NCBI GenBank assembly: GCA_022614805.1
Contig: JAKEHY010000022.1
Coordinates: 1-64,000, forward strand
Length of the DNA: 64,000 bases
Direction of reading: 5' to 3'
From: Candidatus Zixiibacteriota bacterium
Lineage (GTDB): Bacteria; Zixibacteria; MSB-5A5; DSPP01
Shown piece by piece: positions 15,875-23,926 of the stretch. Each line of letters opens with the position of its first letter. The first letter of the stretch is position 1. The notes under the pieces were generated by a model. It did not search any database. It saw nothing but the letters and a program-made list of their open reading frames with translations, and was not told where the DNA came from. Position numbers and translations under genes: made by a program.

Positions 15875-17506
15875 CTACTTTTGGGGCGGGCCGATGGCCT
15901 TTGAATACTTCTTTGGGAAAAATTGGAATCCTCCCCAATTCCGGGAAGCAGGCCTGGTTTTCCAAACCTCTATAAGCTTCGCAAACAACGTTTTTTTCTC
16001 AGGCGGGAGGGGGACGCTATCCAACTGCACCTGGGCCACGATAACGGTATTCCCTCTATAAACAATATTCGGAACGACATAGGCAAGGGCCAGGGAGTCT
16101 TTAACCCCCGGACCGAAATAAGACCCGAAAATCCCGCCCAGAAAAAGAGGAGTATCCATAATCCAGCGGACCCGCTCCTTGCGCAAATACGCCAGCCCTT
16201 CTTTTACTTCATAGTAGGGAATAATTTCATTGTTAACCACCCCGTCCAAGTTTAACACTCTCCGGTCGGTAAAATACTGCAAATATCCAGAGTTAAAGGC
16301 TCCCACGCGGTCCCCCGGAGGGATGCGACGATTGATTATATCCAGCATCAAAGGATAGCGGTCAATCATTTGAAAGGGACAAACCCACACCACCCAAGCC
16401 CCCAACGCCAAAGCCGCCACTCCCCCCAAGGCAATCCACTTGGGGTTCAGTTTCTCCAAAGCCAGCGCTACCAAGGGCAGCGTCAAAACAAATATCGCTT
16501 GAGGATACCACAACCGCCAGGTCCAGCGAACTAGAATGTGAAATGCGGCAAACAAGGCGGCGCCCGCCAAGGTCCAGGCCAGGGGCCGAAACGCGCCGGG
16601 CCGTCTTAACATCTGACGAGCCAAAACGGCCGATAGCAAAAGAGTCAACACCCAGTTGCCATAGTGATAGGCATTCAGGACAAAACTTTCATAGGCGACC
16701 CGCAAAAGATGGGGAATCAAAGCCCACCGCCAATAGCTGCTATGTTCGCTCAAATATTGCTGGTGATGGTGAAAGGAGGGAAAGGCTCCCGCCGAAGTTT
16801 GCAGGACGGTCCCGAAGGTGAAGAAATTGAAGACCAACCAGGGCAAAACCAAAAGCGAAGCCACTGCGGCAATTCGAAGTACCGGGACAAACGCTCTTTC
16901 CCTCCAGAAAAAATACCCGCACAGGGCTCCCACGACGAATACGTTATCCGTGCGCGAAAGCAAGGCAAACCCGCACATCGTTCCCAGTACCGGCCAGCCG
17001 GTTTTAAGCCAATCCGACGTGGCTCGCACGGAAAGATAAACCAAGACAGCCAGAAGGAAACTATTCTGGGCCGTCTCCAGCCCGTTCATCGTATGCAACA
17101 GGCCGTACGGATTGAAAAGATAAAAGGCCGCCGCCCAGAACCCGGCCCGCTTCCGCCCCAACCGCTCCAGGGTTTTGTAAATAAACCAAGCGGCCGCCGT
17201 ATCAAACACGGCCGAGAAGGCAACGGCCCATCGGACGCAAACCCACAGACTCCCTTGAAAAATGAAAAAAATCGGGATAAGGACAAAAAGCCACAGCGGA
17301 TGAAAGCCGTTGGTCAGATGAAATCCGTCTACCGACAACATCCCCCGGCTGGTCAAGTTTTTGGCGACGGCAAAGTAATAGTAGGCATCGTCGTAGATGA
17401 CGTAGAAAAGATACCGCTCCGGCAACAAGGCCAGAATTAGGCGAAACACAAAGCCACAAATAAAAAGGTACAACAGCCTCTTGGGGATAGAGCTTAGGGG
17501 CGCCAC
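15875..17506 (-). CDS. GT-C-like integral membrane glycosyltransferase, paralogue 4 of 4
   Basis: About 543 residues. First loop YDDAYYYFAVAKN, then TNGFHPLWLF, MNGLETAQN, LLSRTDN, and C-terminal FNSGYLQYFTDRRVLNLDG. It is the most diverged of the four in the membrane part. The frame is open to 17590, but that N-terminus is unlike the others; GTG 17506 aligns with the paralogue starts, although no strong ribosome binding site is seen. Followed after about 165 nt by paralogue 3 on the same strand. Confidence 0.75.
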   Translation of the reverse strand: MAPLSSIPKRLLYLFICGFVFRLILALLPERYLFYVIYDDAYYYFAVAKNLTSRGMLSVDGFHLTNGFHPLWLFVLIPIFFIFQGSLWVCVRWAVAFSAVFDTAAAWFIYKTLERLGRKRAGFWAAAFYLFNPYGLLHTMNGLETAQNSFLLAVLVYLSVRATSDWLKTGWPVLGTMCGFALLSRTDNVFVVGALCGYFFWRERAFVPVLRIAAVASLLVLPWLVFNFFTFGTVLQTSAGAFPSFHHHQQYLSEHSSYWRWALIPHLLRVAYESFVLNAYHYGNWVLTLLLSAVLARQMLRRPGAFRPLAWTLAGAALFAAFHILVRWTWRLWYPQAIFVLTLPLVALALEKLNPKWIALGGVAALALGAWVVWVCPFQMIDRYPLMLDIINRRIPPGDRVGAFNSGYLQYFTDRRVLNLDGVVNNEIIPYYEVKEGLAYLRKERVRWIMDTPLFLGGIFGSYFGPGVKDSLALAYVVPNIVYRGNTVIVAQVQLDSVPLPPEKKTLFAKLIEVWKTRPASRNWGGFQFFPKKYSKAIGPPQK

Positions 17507-17615
17507 CGGCCCAAGATTGCCTTGCGTCCCTTCGCCGTCAAGTCCACCCTCAATCCCTTGCAGAAAGAAAAAGCGAGGCAACCCCAACAAAACCCGTTAT
17601 ACTAAGTATAACTGT

Positions 17616-18362
17616 ATGATGGCAAAGGGGAGATACGGTCTGATTCTCGCAGGGGTCCTTTTGCCGGTGCTTTTGCCGGCCGCTTCCAAGACCCAGGAAA
17701 GCCGGTCTCCCGGTCTTTTCACCATTGCCCGCCTGAAGTACGGCGGCGGGGGGGACTGGTACTGGGGACCTTCGGCCCTCCCCAATCTCTTGACTTTTAT
17801 CCGGCAGAACGCCAACGTCAAAACGGCGACCGATGAAGCCCGGGTGGCTATAGCGGACGACAACTTCTTTTCCCACCCTTTTCTTTTTATGACCGGGCAC
17901 GGCAACGTCCGCTTTACTGACGAGGAAGTCCGCCGGTTGAGAACTTTTTTAACCAGAGGCGGGTTTTTGCTGGCCAACGATTCCTACGGCCTGGACAAAG
18001 CCTTCCGGCGGGAAATGAAAAAAGTTTTTCCGGAAGAAGAACTGGTGGAACTCCCTTTCCACCATCCGATTTATCATTGTTTTTACGACTTCCCCAACGG
18101 ACTGCCCAAAGTCCACCAGCACGATGCTAACCCCCCCAAGGGGTATGGAATTTTCTACAAAAACCGGCTGGTCGTTTTCTACGCCTACGAGGCCGACATT
18201 GGAGATGGGTGGGAGGACCCGGCCGTCTACAACGACCCGCCGGAAAAGCATCTGGCCGCCTTGAAAATGGGTGCCAATGTGGTGCTGTACGCTTTAACGG
18301 GAAAAACCGAGAAAGTCAAAGACCTGGGGCAAAGTCGGAAGGTTGAAGGGACGTCAAAATGA
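17616..18362 (+). CDS. DUF4159 domain protein, exported
   Basis: About 248 residues. A signal peptide (about 1-26) is followed by a DUF4159 domain: FTIARLKYGGGGDWYWG, then NVRFT..E...LR.FL..GGFLLANDSYG, and an HP.Y..F block. This resembles a glutamine-amidotransferase-like fold but without clear catalytic residues. DUF4159 proteins usually occur with MoxR ATPase, DUF58 and VWA genes; here only DUF4175 and TPR genes follow. ATG at 17616 (or 17619) has no Shine-Dalgarno, but TATACT and TATAAC boxes lie 5-18 nt before it, so a very short leader is possible. Its stop overlaps the next start (ATGA). Confidence 0.82.
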   Translation: MMAKGRYGLILAGVLLPVLLPAASKTQESRSPGLFTIARLKYGGGGDWYWGPSALPNLLTFIRQNANVKTATDEARVAIADDNFFSHPFLFMTGHGNVRFTDEEVRRLRTFLTRGGFLLANDSYGLDKAFRREMKKVFPEEELVELPFHHPIYHCFYDFPNGLPKVHQHDANPPKGYGIFYKNRLVVFYAYEADIGDGWEDPAVYNDPPEKHLAALKMGANVVLYALTGKTEKVKDLGQSRKVEGTSK

Positions 18363-21300
18363 GCGAACGCTATTTATCCGAACTGGCGGCCAGACTGTGG
18401 GCCCTTTATAAAAAGGAACGCAATCTCTCCGCCTTGCAGGGTGTTTTCCTCTTGGCAACGCTCTGGGCCTCCCTTTTCGTTTTTGGCTTTCTTTTATCCT
18501 TGATTTTCGTCACCACCGGCTGGGCCAAGTTTCTGTTCCTGGCCGGGGCGGCCGGCAGCCTGGTTGTGGCGGGCCGCTTTCTCCTCCTTCCGAGCATCAG
18601 AAAACCGAGCGCTCCCCTTTTGGCCAAAAAAGCGGAGGCCGGTTTCCCGGAGTTGGAAGACCGGCTGATTTCCGCTTTCGAGCTGGCCCCCTGCCTGCAA
18701 AATCCCAGGGGCTTTTCCCCCCAATTGGTCGAAGCGGTCATCGGCGAGGCGTATCAAAAAGCATCCGGCAAGGATTTCACCCGTCTGGTTGACCGCCGGC
18801 CATTGAAAAAAGCGGCCCGCACCGCCATCCTTTCTTTCTTAGTGACGGGGCTCCTCTCGCTCGCTTCTTGGCCCGTCTTCAAACTGACCTTGACGGCCTT
18901 GGCCCATCCCTTCTCCTCCGTTGAAGAGGTGCTCCCCTACCAGCTTTTTGCAAAGCCGGAAGGAGGCAAGGTGCCCAGGATGAAGGACTTGGAAGTCCGG
19001 CTTTTCGCCGTCGGAAAAAATTTGCCCGGGAAAAGCACCCTCCACTACCGCTATGAAGGGGGCAGCTGGCACCCGGTGGCGTTGAAGCTGGAAAAGACCA
19101 AGGGAGGTTTGAGTCCGGTTGCGGCCGAATCCGCCCGGGCTGCCTATGTTTTCAAGGAGCTCCGCCGCGACATCGAATTCTATTTCGCCTCCAGCCGCGC
19201 TAAGACCAAAAGCTATCGGGTGGAAGTGGTGGACGTTCCCTACCTCACCCACCTGCGTGCCAGCGTCAGATTCCCCGCCTACACCGGCCTGCCGGTGCGG
19301 GAAGGAACCGACAACGACGGCAACATCGGCGCATTGACCGGCAGCAAAGTTACCTTGAGCTTCGAGGCCCAAAAGCCCCTGAAAGATGCCCGATTGGTTT
19401 TTGGCGACGGCAAAACCCTCCCGGCCAGGGTGGAGAACCGAAAAGGAGCGGTCGAATTTGCGCTGACCCAAGCCGGCCGCTACAAAGTGGTGGTGGTCGA
19501 CCGGGACGGTAACGCCAACGTCGACCCAATCGAATACGAAATCCGCCTCCTTCCGGACGAGGTCCCGCAGGTGGAAATCACACAACCGGGCGCCGACCGG
19601 GACTTGACCGAACAACTGCTCGAGACTTTGACCATTGAGGCCAAAGACGACTTCGGCTTCTCCGCGCTCAAACTTTTCTTCGCCATCACCTCCGAACGCG
19701 CACCCGAGCGGAAGAAATTCCTGAATCTTGCGATACCCGAGGCCGCTGGGAACGGGTTTGTTCTGGGCTATGGATGGGACCTTTCCGGCTTGCGCTTGAA
19801 TCCGGGGGACGTCGTCTCCTACTATGCGGAGGCGGCCGACAACGACCGGATCTCCGGCCCGAAAAAGGCCCAAAGTCAGACCTACCGCTTCCGGCTGCCG
19901 AGCCTGGACGAAATGATTGCCGAAGCGGCCCAAAACACCGAAGAAAATCTGGGCGTACTGGCAGAGGCCGCCGCCCGGCAGAAAGAAATTCTGGAAAAAT
20001 TCAAACAAAAATCAAAGGAGCTTTTGCAGTCCGGCAAGCTGGACTGGGAAACCAAAAAGCAGCTGGGAGAACTGGCGCAAAAGCAATCGGAAATGGAGGG
20101 GCAGCTGGCCCGGATGGAAAAGGCCTTCGCCGAGAACCTGGAGAAGATGCAGGAAAATCAATTGCTGAACCAGGAGCTGGCGGAGAAAATGCAGGAGTTG
20201 GCCGAGCTCTGGGAAAAAGTGGCCACGCCGGAGATGAAGGAGCGAATGAAAAAGCTCACCGAGGCGCTGGAAAAATTGGACCCGGAGCTTCTCCAGCGGG
20301 CCCTGGAGGAGTTGAACCTGACCCAGGAACAGATTTTGAAAAACCTGGAGCGCTCCATCGAGCTTTTGAAGCGGATGGCCTTGGAGCAGAAAATGGACGC
20401 CCTTTTGAAGCAGGCCGAACGAGTGCTGGAAGAGCAAAGGAAAGCGAACAAAGAAGCGGAAGGCCAGCCCCAAAAGCCCGCTTCCGAACTGGCTCAAATG
20501 GAAAAAAAAGTGAAAGAGGACCTGGAAAAGCTCGAAAAGAAGGCCGCCGAGTTGAAAAAGGAGTTGGACGAAAAGCCGCTTTTCGACCCGGCCGCCTCCG
20601 ATAAACTGACTGGCGCCCCCTCCCAATCCGGCGCCAAAGAAAAAGTGGCTGAAACCGTCACCAACTTCGCCGCCGGCCGAAAAAAGGAAGGGGAAAAGTC
20701 CGGAGCCGAAGCAGAAGACCGCCTGGAACAAATGCTGTCGGATATGCGGGCTGCCAAGGAGCGGCTGGACCAGTCCGAAAAGGACAAAATGTTGGCGGAA
20801 ATGAACCAACGCTTAAACGACTTGTTGACCCTTTCCGAACGTCAGGAGGAATTATCCAAAAAACTGGAAGAGCGTTCGCGGGTGGAGGGAGCCAGTTTCA
20901 ACGAAACGGCCCAGGAGCAAAAGGAACTGGCCGAACAGGCCCAGAAAGTTTCCGCCGAGATTGAAAAGCTGGCCAAAAAAACGCTCTTTCTTGCACCCGA
21001 AAAAAACGCTCCTTCGTCCCAATGCCTGAACAGCATGAACCAGGCCGTCCGCAACCTGAACGGCCGCAATCCGACGGGAGCCATCCAGAATCAAAAAGAG
21101 GCCTACTACCAGTTGAACCAGGCCGCCCGCCAGATGGTGGAATCGATGAAGCAGTGCCAGTCCGGCCAAACTGGCTCCGGAATGAAGGAAACGATGCAAA
21201 AAATGCAGGGGATGTGCGATAAGCAGGGAGGAATCAACGCCGAATCGGAGAAGCTGATGCAGGGTAGGGGGGAAAAGCCGACGCTCTCTCCCGAAGAGCT

Positions 21301-21745
21301 GGGGGCCTACGGCCGTCTGCGGGTGCAGGAACGGGAAATCCAGCGGGACTTGGACGAACTTAGACGCCAGTATCAGGAGCGCAAAAACGTTTTGGGCCGG
21401 CTGGATGAACTCGCCACCGACTTCGACAAGTTGGTAGAAGAAATGGAGCGCGGGCCGGCCGAAGGGTTGTTGAAAAGACAGGCCCGCGTTCTGAACCGGA
21501 TGCTGGATTTCCAGCGCTCCTTGCAAACGCAACGGGAAGAGGAGCGCCGAAAGGCCCAGAAAGCGGTCGACGTTTTCCACCTTTCACCCGCGGATGTGAG
21601 CCCGGATGCCGGTTGGCGGGCGGCCGAAATGGAAAGCCGGTTGAAGAAGTTTCTCGAAGAGCCCCATCCCCCCGAGTACCAGGAGGCCGTGCGCGACTAT
21701 TTCGAGGCGCTCAAGTCCCAGAACCTGCTTGCTCCCGACCGGTAG
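18359..21745 (+). CDS. DUF4175 domain giant membrane/coiled-coil protein
   Basis: 1128 residues. Two membrane helices near the N-terminus (about 28-45 and 52-72) and a third around 155-175. A beta-rich extracytoplasmic part (about 190-530) has Ig-like patches. Residues about 535-1100 form a very long Glu/Lys/Gln-rich coiled coil with LEKMQENQLLNQEL-type heptads. This matches the DUF4175 family. The long rod suggests a structural or scaffold role across the periplasm. Start overlaps the DUF4159 stop (ATGA), showing translational coupling. Function unproven. Confidence 0.8.
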   Translation: MSERYLSELAARLWALYKKERNLSALQGVFLLATLWASLFVFGFLLSLIFVTTGWAKFLFLAGAAGSLVVAGRFLLLPSIRKPSAPLLAKKAEAGFPELEDRLISAFELAPCLQNPRGFSPQLVEAVIGEAYQKASGKDFTRLVDRRPLKKAARTAILSFLVTGLLSLASWPVFKLTLTALAHPFSSVEEVLPYQLFAKPEGGKVPRMKDLEVRLFAVGKNLPGKSTLHYRYEGGSWHPVALKLEKTKGGLSPVAAESARAAYVFKELRRDIEFYFASSRAKTKSYRVEVVDVPYLTHLRASVRFPAYTGLPVREGTDNDGNIGALTGSKVTLSFEAQKPLKDARLVFGDGKTLPARVENRKGAVEFALTQAGRYKVVVVDRDGNANVDPIEYEIRLLPDEVPQVEITQPGADRDLTEQLLETLTIEAKDDFGFSALKLFFAITSERAPERKKFLNLAIPEAAGNGFVLGYGWDLSGLRLNPGDVVSYYAEAADNDRISGPKKAQSQTYRFRLPSLDEMIAEAAQNTEENLGVLAEAAARQKEILEKFKQKSKELLQSGKLDWETKKQLGELAQKQSEMEGQLARMEKAFAENLEKMQENQLLNQELAEKMQELAELWEKVATPEMKERMKKLTEALEKLDPELLQRALEELNLTQEQILKNLERSIELLKRMALEQKMDALLKQAERVLEEQRKANKEAEGQPQKPASELAQMEKKVKEDLEKLEKKAAELKKELDEKPLFDPAASDKLTGAPSQSGAKEKVAETVTNFAAGRKKEGEKSGAEAEDRLEQMLSDMRAAKERLDQSEKDKMLAEMNQRLNDLLTLSERQEELSKKLEERSRVEGASFNETAQEQKELAEQAQKVSAEIEKLAKKTLFLAPEKNAPSSQCLNSMNQAVRNLNGRNPTGAIQNQKEAYYQLNQAARQMVESMKQCQSGQTGSGMKETMQKMQGMCDKQGGINAESEKLMQGRGEKPTLSPEELGAYGRLRVQEREIQRDLDELRRQYQERKNVLGRLDELATDFDKLVEEMERGPAEGLLKRQARVLNRMLDFQRSLQTQREEERRKAQKAVDVFHLSPADVSPDAGWRAAEMESRLKKFLEEPHPPEYQEAVRDYFEALKSQNLLAPDR

Positions 21746-21752
21746 CGCCCGA

Positions 21753-23555
21753 ATGAAAAAGATTGTAGGGGGACTTATTCTCCTTTCTGGGTTGTCTGCC
21801 TCCTGGGCGCAAACCCAAACCTTTACTCCGCCGGCCCTGGAGCAGCAACTTGCGAGGGTGGAAAACTATCTTTTCAACGACGAGTATGAGAAGGCCGCCC
21901 TTCTGGCCGAGCGGTTATACCCGGAGCACAAAACTAACCGGCGTCTCTACGGTCTGCTTAAGTCCGCCTACCTGGGACTGAAAGAGTTCGTCAAACTGGA
22001 GGGCTTGATGGCCGAACAGCTGGCACTCTCCCCCACAAACAAAGAGCTTTATTTGGACCAGCTGGAAATTCATTTGCGTCAGGGCGCTCCCGAAAAAGCG
22101 GAGGCGGCAGCCAAAACGTATCTGACCTTGGCGGCCAAGGACACCCTTTCCTATCTGAACCTGGCCAACCGCTATCTGGCCGCCGGCTACGCCGAAGAGG
22201 CGATAAAAATATACCAGTCCGCCCGCAAAACCCTTCTCCAGCCGGCCCTTTTCGCTTCCTCGCTGGCGGAAACCTATCGCTCCCTGCGCCGCTGGCGGGA
22301 GGCGTTGGAAGAATACCTGAACGGGCTGGCGGCCGAACCGGCCAACGGCTCCATTTTGCCGCGCTTGACCTCCCTTATGGGGGACCTGCCTGCCGACGAC
22401 CCCGCCATCGGCCCGTTTTTAGACCAGCTCTTGGCCAAAAAACCTTCCCCCCTGCATTACCGGCTGAAAGGGGAGTGGGAACTGCGGCAAGGGCATTACG
22501 ACGGGGCGCTGGCCGCCTACGAGGAAGCCGACCGCCGCGGGGAGAGGGATGGACGCTTGCTTTTGGAGCTGGCCCGCAAAATCAGTTTAACGAACCCGGA
22601 AAAAATGACCTCCCTGTCGGCCAGCTATGAAAGAAGGTATGCCCGAAGCCCCGAGCTGCCGCAGCTATACTTTCTTCTGGCCCGGGCTCAAACCCGGCTC
22701 GGAGATTTTTGGGCCGCCCGCGCCACCTACGAAAAAATCCTGGCAACCACCCCGCTGGCGAATGACAAGGTTCAGGCCAACTTCGAGCTGGCCGGGCTGA
22801 TGTTGGATGGCCTCGACCGCCCGGAGTCGGCTTTGGTTTTCATCGAAAAAGTCGGGGACCTTTTCCCGACGGTAAAGGGTCCGGCCTCGCTTCTGCGGGC
22901 CAAGGCCCTGGCCGCCCTGGACCGGTTTGAGGAAGCCCGGCAGCTGCTCTCCCAAATCTCCGGTCAGAGCCCCGCCTGGAGGGAAGAGACCGCCTTTCTT
23001 ACAGCCGAGTGGGATTTTTACTTTTTGAACTTTGCCGAAGCGGAAAGAAAATACACCGCCCTTTTGGACGCCTTCCCGCGCGGCGAGCGGGCCAACGACG
23101 CTTTGCGCCGGCTGGCGCTTTTGAAGAACTTTGGATTGTCGAAGGAATCTTCCCTGTCCCTGTTCGCCCTATTCCTCAAAAATTTGGCCCAATTTAACGA
23201 GAAAGAAGCGGCCGTTCGGATGGCCGGCCTGGAAGGGGCATCGCCGGACCTGGCGGCCGAGGCCAATTACAGTTGGGGAATTTATCTTTCGGGCAAAAAA
23301 CGGCTGCCGGAAGCCGAATCCGCTTTTACGAAAATAAAAACGGTTTATGCCAAAACGCCGCAGGCGCCGCTCGCTTTGGAAAAGTTGGGTGAGCTGGCCG
23401 AAGCCTCCCGGCGACCGGAGGCGGCCAAAAGCCAGTACGAAACGGTCTTGGAAAGCTACCCGGACGCCGTAAACGCGGAGAGCGTGCGCGGCAAACTGCG
23501 CCGCCTGCGGGAGCGTACGCCGGAAAAACCCCAAAAAACGGAAGGGAAAAGCTAA
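21753..23555 (+). CDS. exported TPR-repeat protein
   Basis: About 600 residues. The signal peptide (MKKIVGGLILLSGLSASWAQ) is followed by helical hairpins typical of tetratricopeptide repeats throughout, for example LANRYLAAGYAEEAIKIYQ and LARAQTRLGDFWAARATYE. Likely a periplasmic protein-protein interaction partner of the DUF4159/DUF4175 products encoded just upstream. ATG 21753 lies 5 nt after the DUF4175 stop. Its own stop overlaps the convergent small gene by 4 nt. Confidence 0.85.
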   Translation: MKKIVGGLILLSGLSASWAQTQTFTPPALEQQLARVENYLFNDEYEKAALLAERLYPEHKTNRRLYGLLKSAYLGLKEFVKLEGLMAEQLALSPTNKELYLDQLEIHLRQGAPEKAEAAAKTYLTLAAKDTLSYLNLANRYLAAGYAEEAIKIYQSARKTLLQPALFASSLAETYRSLRRWREALEEYLNGLAAEPANGSILPRLTSLMGDLPADDPAIGPFLDQLLAKKPSPLHYRLKGEWELRQGHYDGALAAYEEADRRGERDGRLLLELARKISLTNPEKMTSLSASYERRYARSPELPQLYFLLARAQTRLGDFWAARATYEKILATTPLANDKVQANFELAGLMLDGLDRPESALVFIEKVGDLFPTVKGPASLLRAKALAALDRFEEARQLLSQISGQSPAWREETAFLTAEWDFYFLNFAEAERKYTALLDAFPRGERANDALRRLALLKNFGLSKESSLSLFALFLKNLAQFNEKEAAVRMAGLEGASPDLAAEANYSWGIYLSGKKRLPEAESAFTKIKTVYAKTPQAPLALEKLGELAEASRRPEAAKSQYETVLESYPDAVNAESVRGKLRRLRERTPEKPQKTEGKS

Positions 23556-23818
23556 GAGGAGACGCTTTCCCGCCGGGTGGTTTTCCCGTGGCCGGGGTGG
23601 CGCAGGGTCAAAAGCTCGTCCTCCAGCTGTTTAATCCGCTCCATATACCCCTCCACCGTGCGGAGTTTGATTTTGGTGGTGGTCCGGATTAAAAGCCCCA
23701 ACGAAACCAGCATAAACAAAACCGAATTGACCTGCCGGAAAATTTCGCCGTAGTTGAACAGGGAATCCATAAAAGCCAGAACTCCCAGAACGAACAAAAC
23801 GGCGCACCAGACTAACAT
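23552..23818 (-). CDS. small two-helix membrane protein, unknown
   Basis: 88 residues: helix 1 about 2-18, helix 2 about 28-45, then an amphipathic, charged tail (ERIKQLEDELLTLR) that could form a short coiled coil, and a basic end. A strong ribosome binding site AAAGGAGGGGG precedes the ATG, which is why I accept this short gene. I do not recognise the family. It is divergent from the DUF2723 gene and overlaps the TPR gene tail-to-tail. Confidence 0.65.
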   Translation of the reverse strand: MLVWCAVLFVLGVLAFMDSLFNYGEIFRQVNSVLFMLVSLGLLIRTTTKIKLRTVEGYMERIKQLEDELLTLRHPGHGKTTRRESVSS

Positions 23819-23837
23819 ACCCCCTCCTTTTTATTCC

Positions 23838-23866
23838 TTGACAAACAATTTCCCCCTTCCTAACCT
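23838..23866 (+). promoter_or_regulatory. possible promoter of DUF2723 gene
   Basis: A perfect TTGACA (23838-23843), 17-nt spacer, TAACCT (23861-23866; 3 of 6 matches to the -10 consensus). Confidence 0.35.
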
Positions 23867-23926
23867 TTGCCTTCTATGTATCGACCGCCAAACAGGAAAG
23901 GTTAACGCATCCTGGACAAAGAGAAA

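Noticed and set aside
10726..17506. antiphage defence island
   Set aside because: The four tandem genes are GT-C-like membrane enzymes; no nuclease, NTPase or toxin domains occur there.
18839..20008. 389-codon minus-strand frame
   Set aside because: Shadow of the DUF4175 gene; high-G+C codon bias opens opposite frames in this genome.
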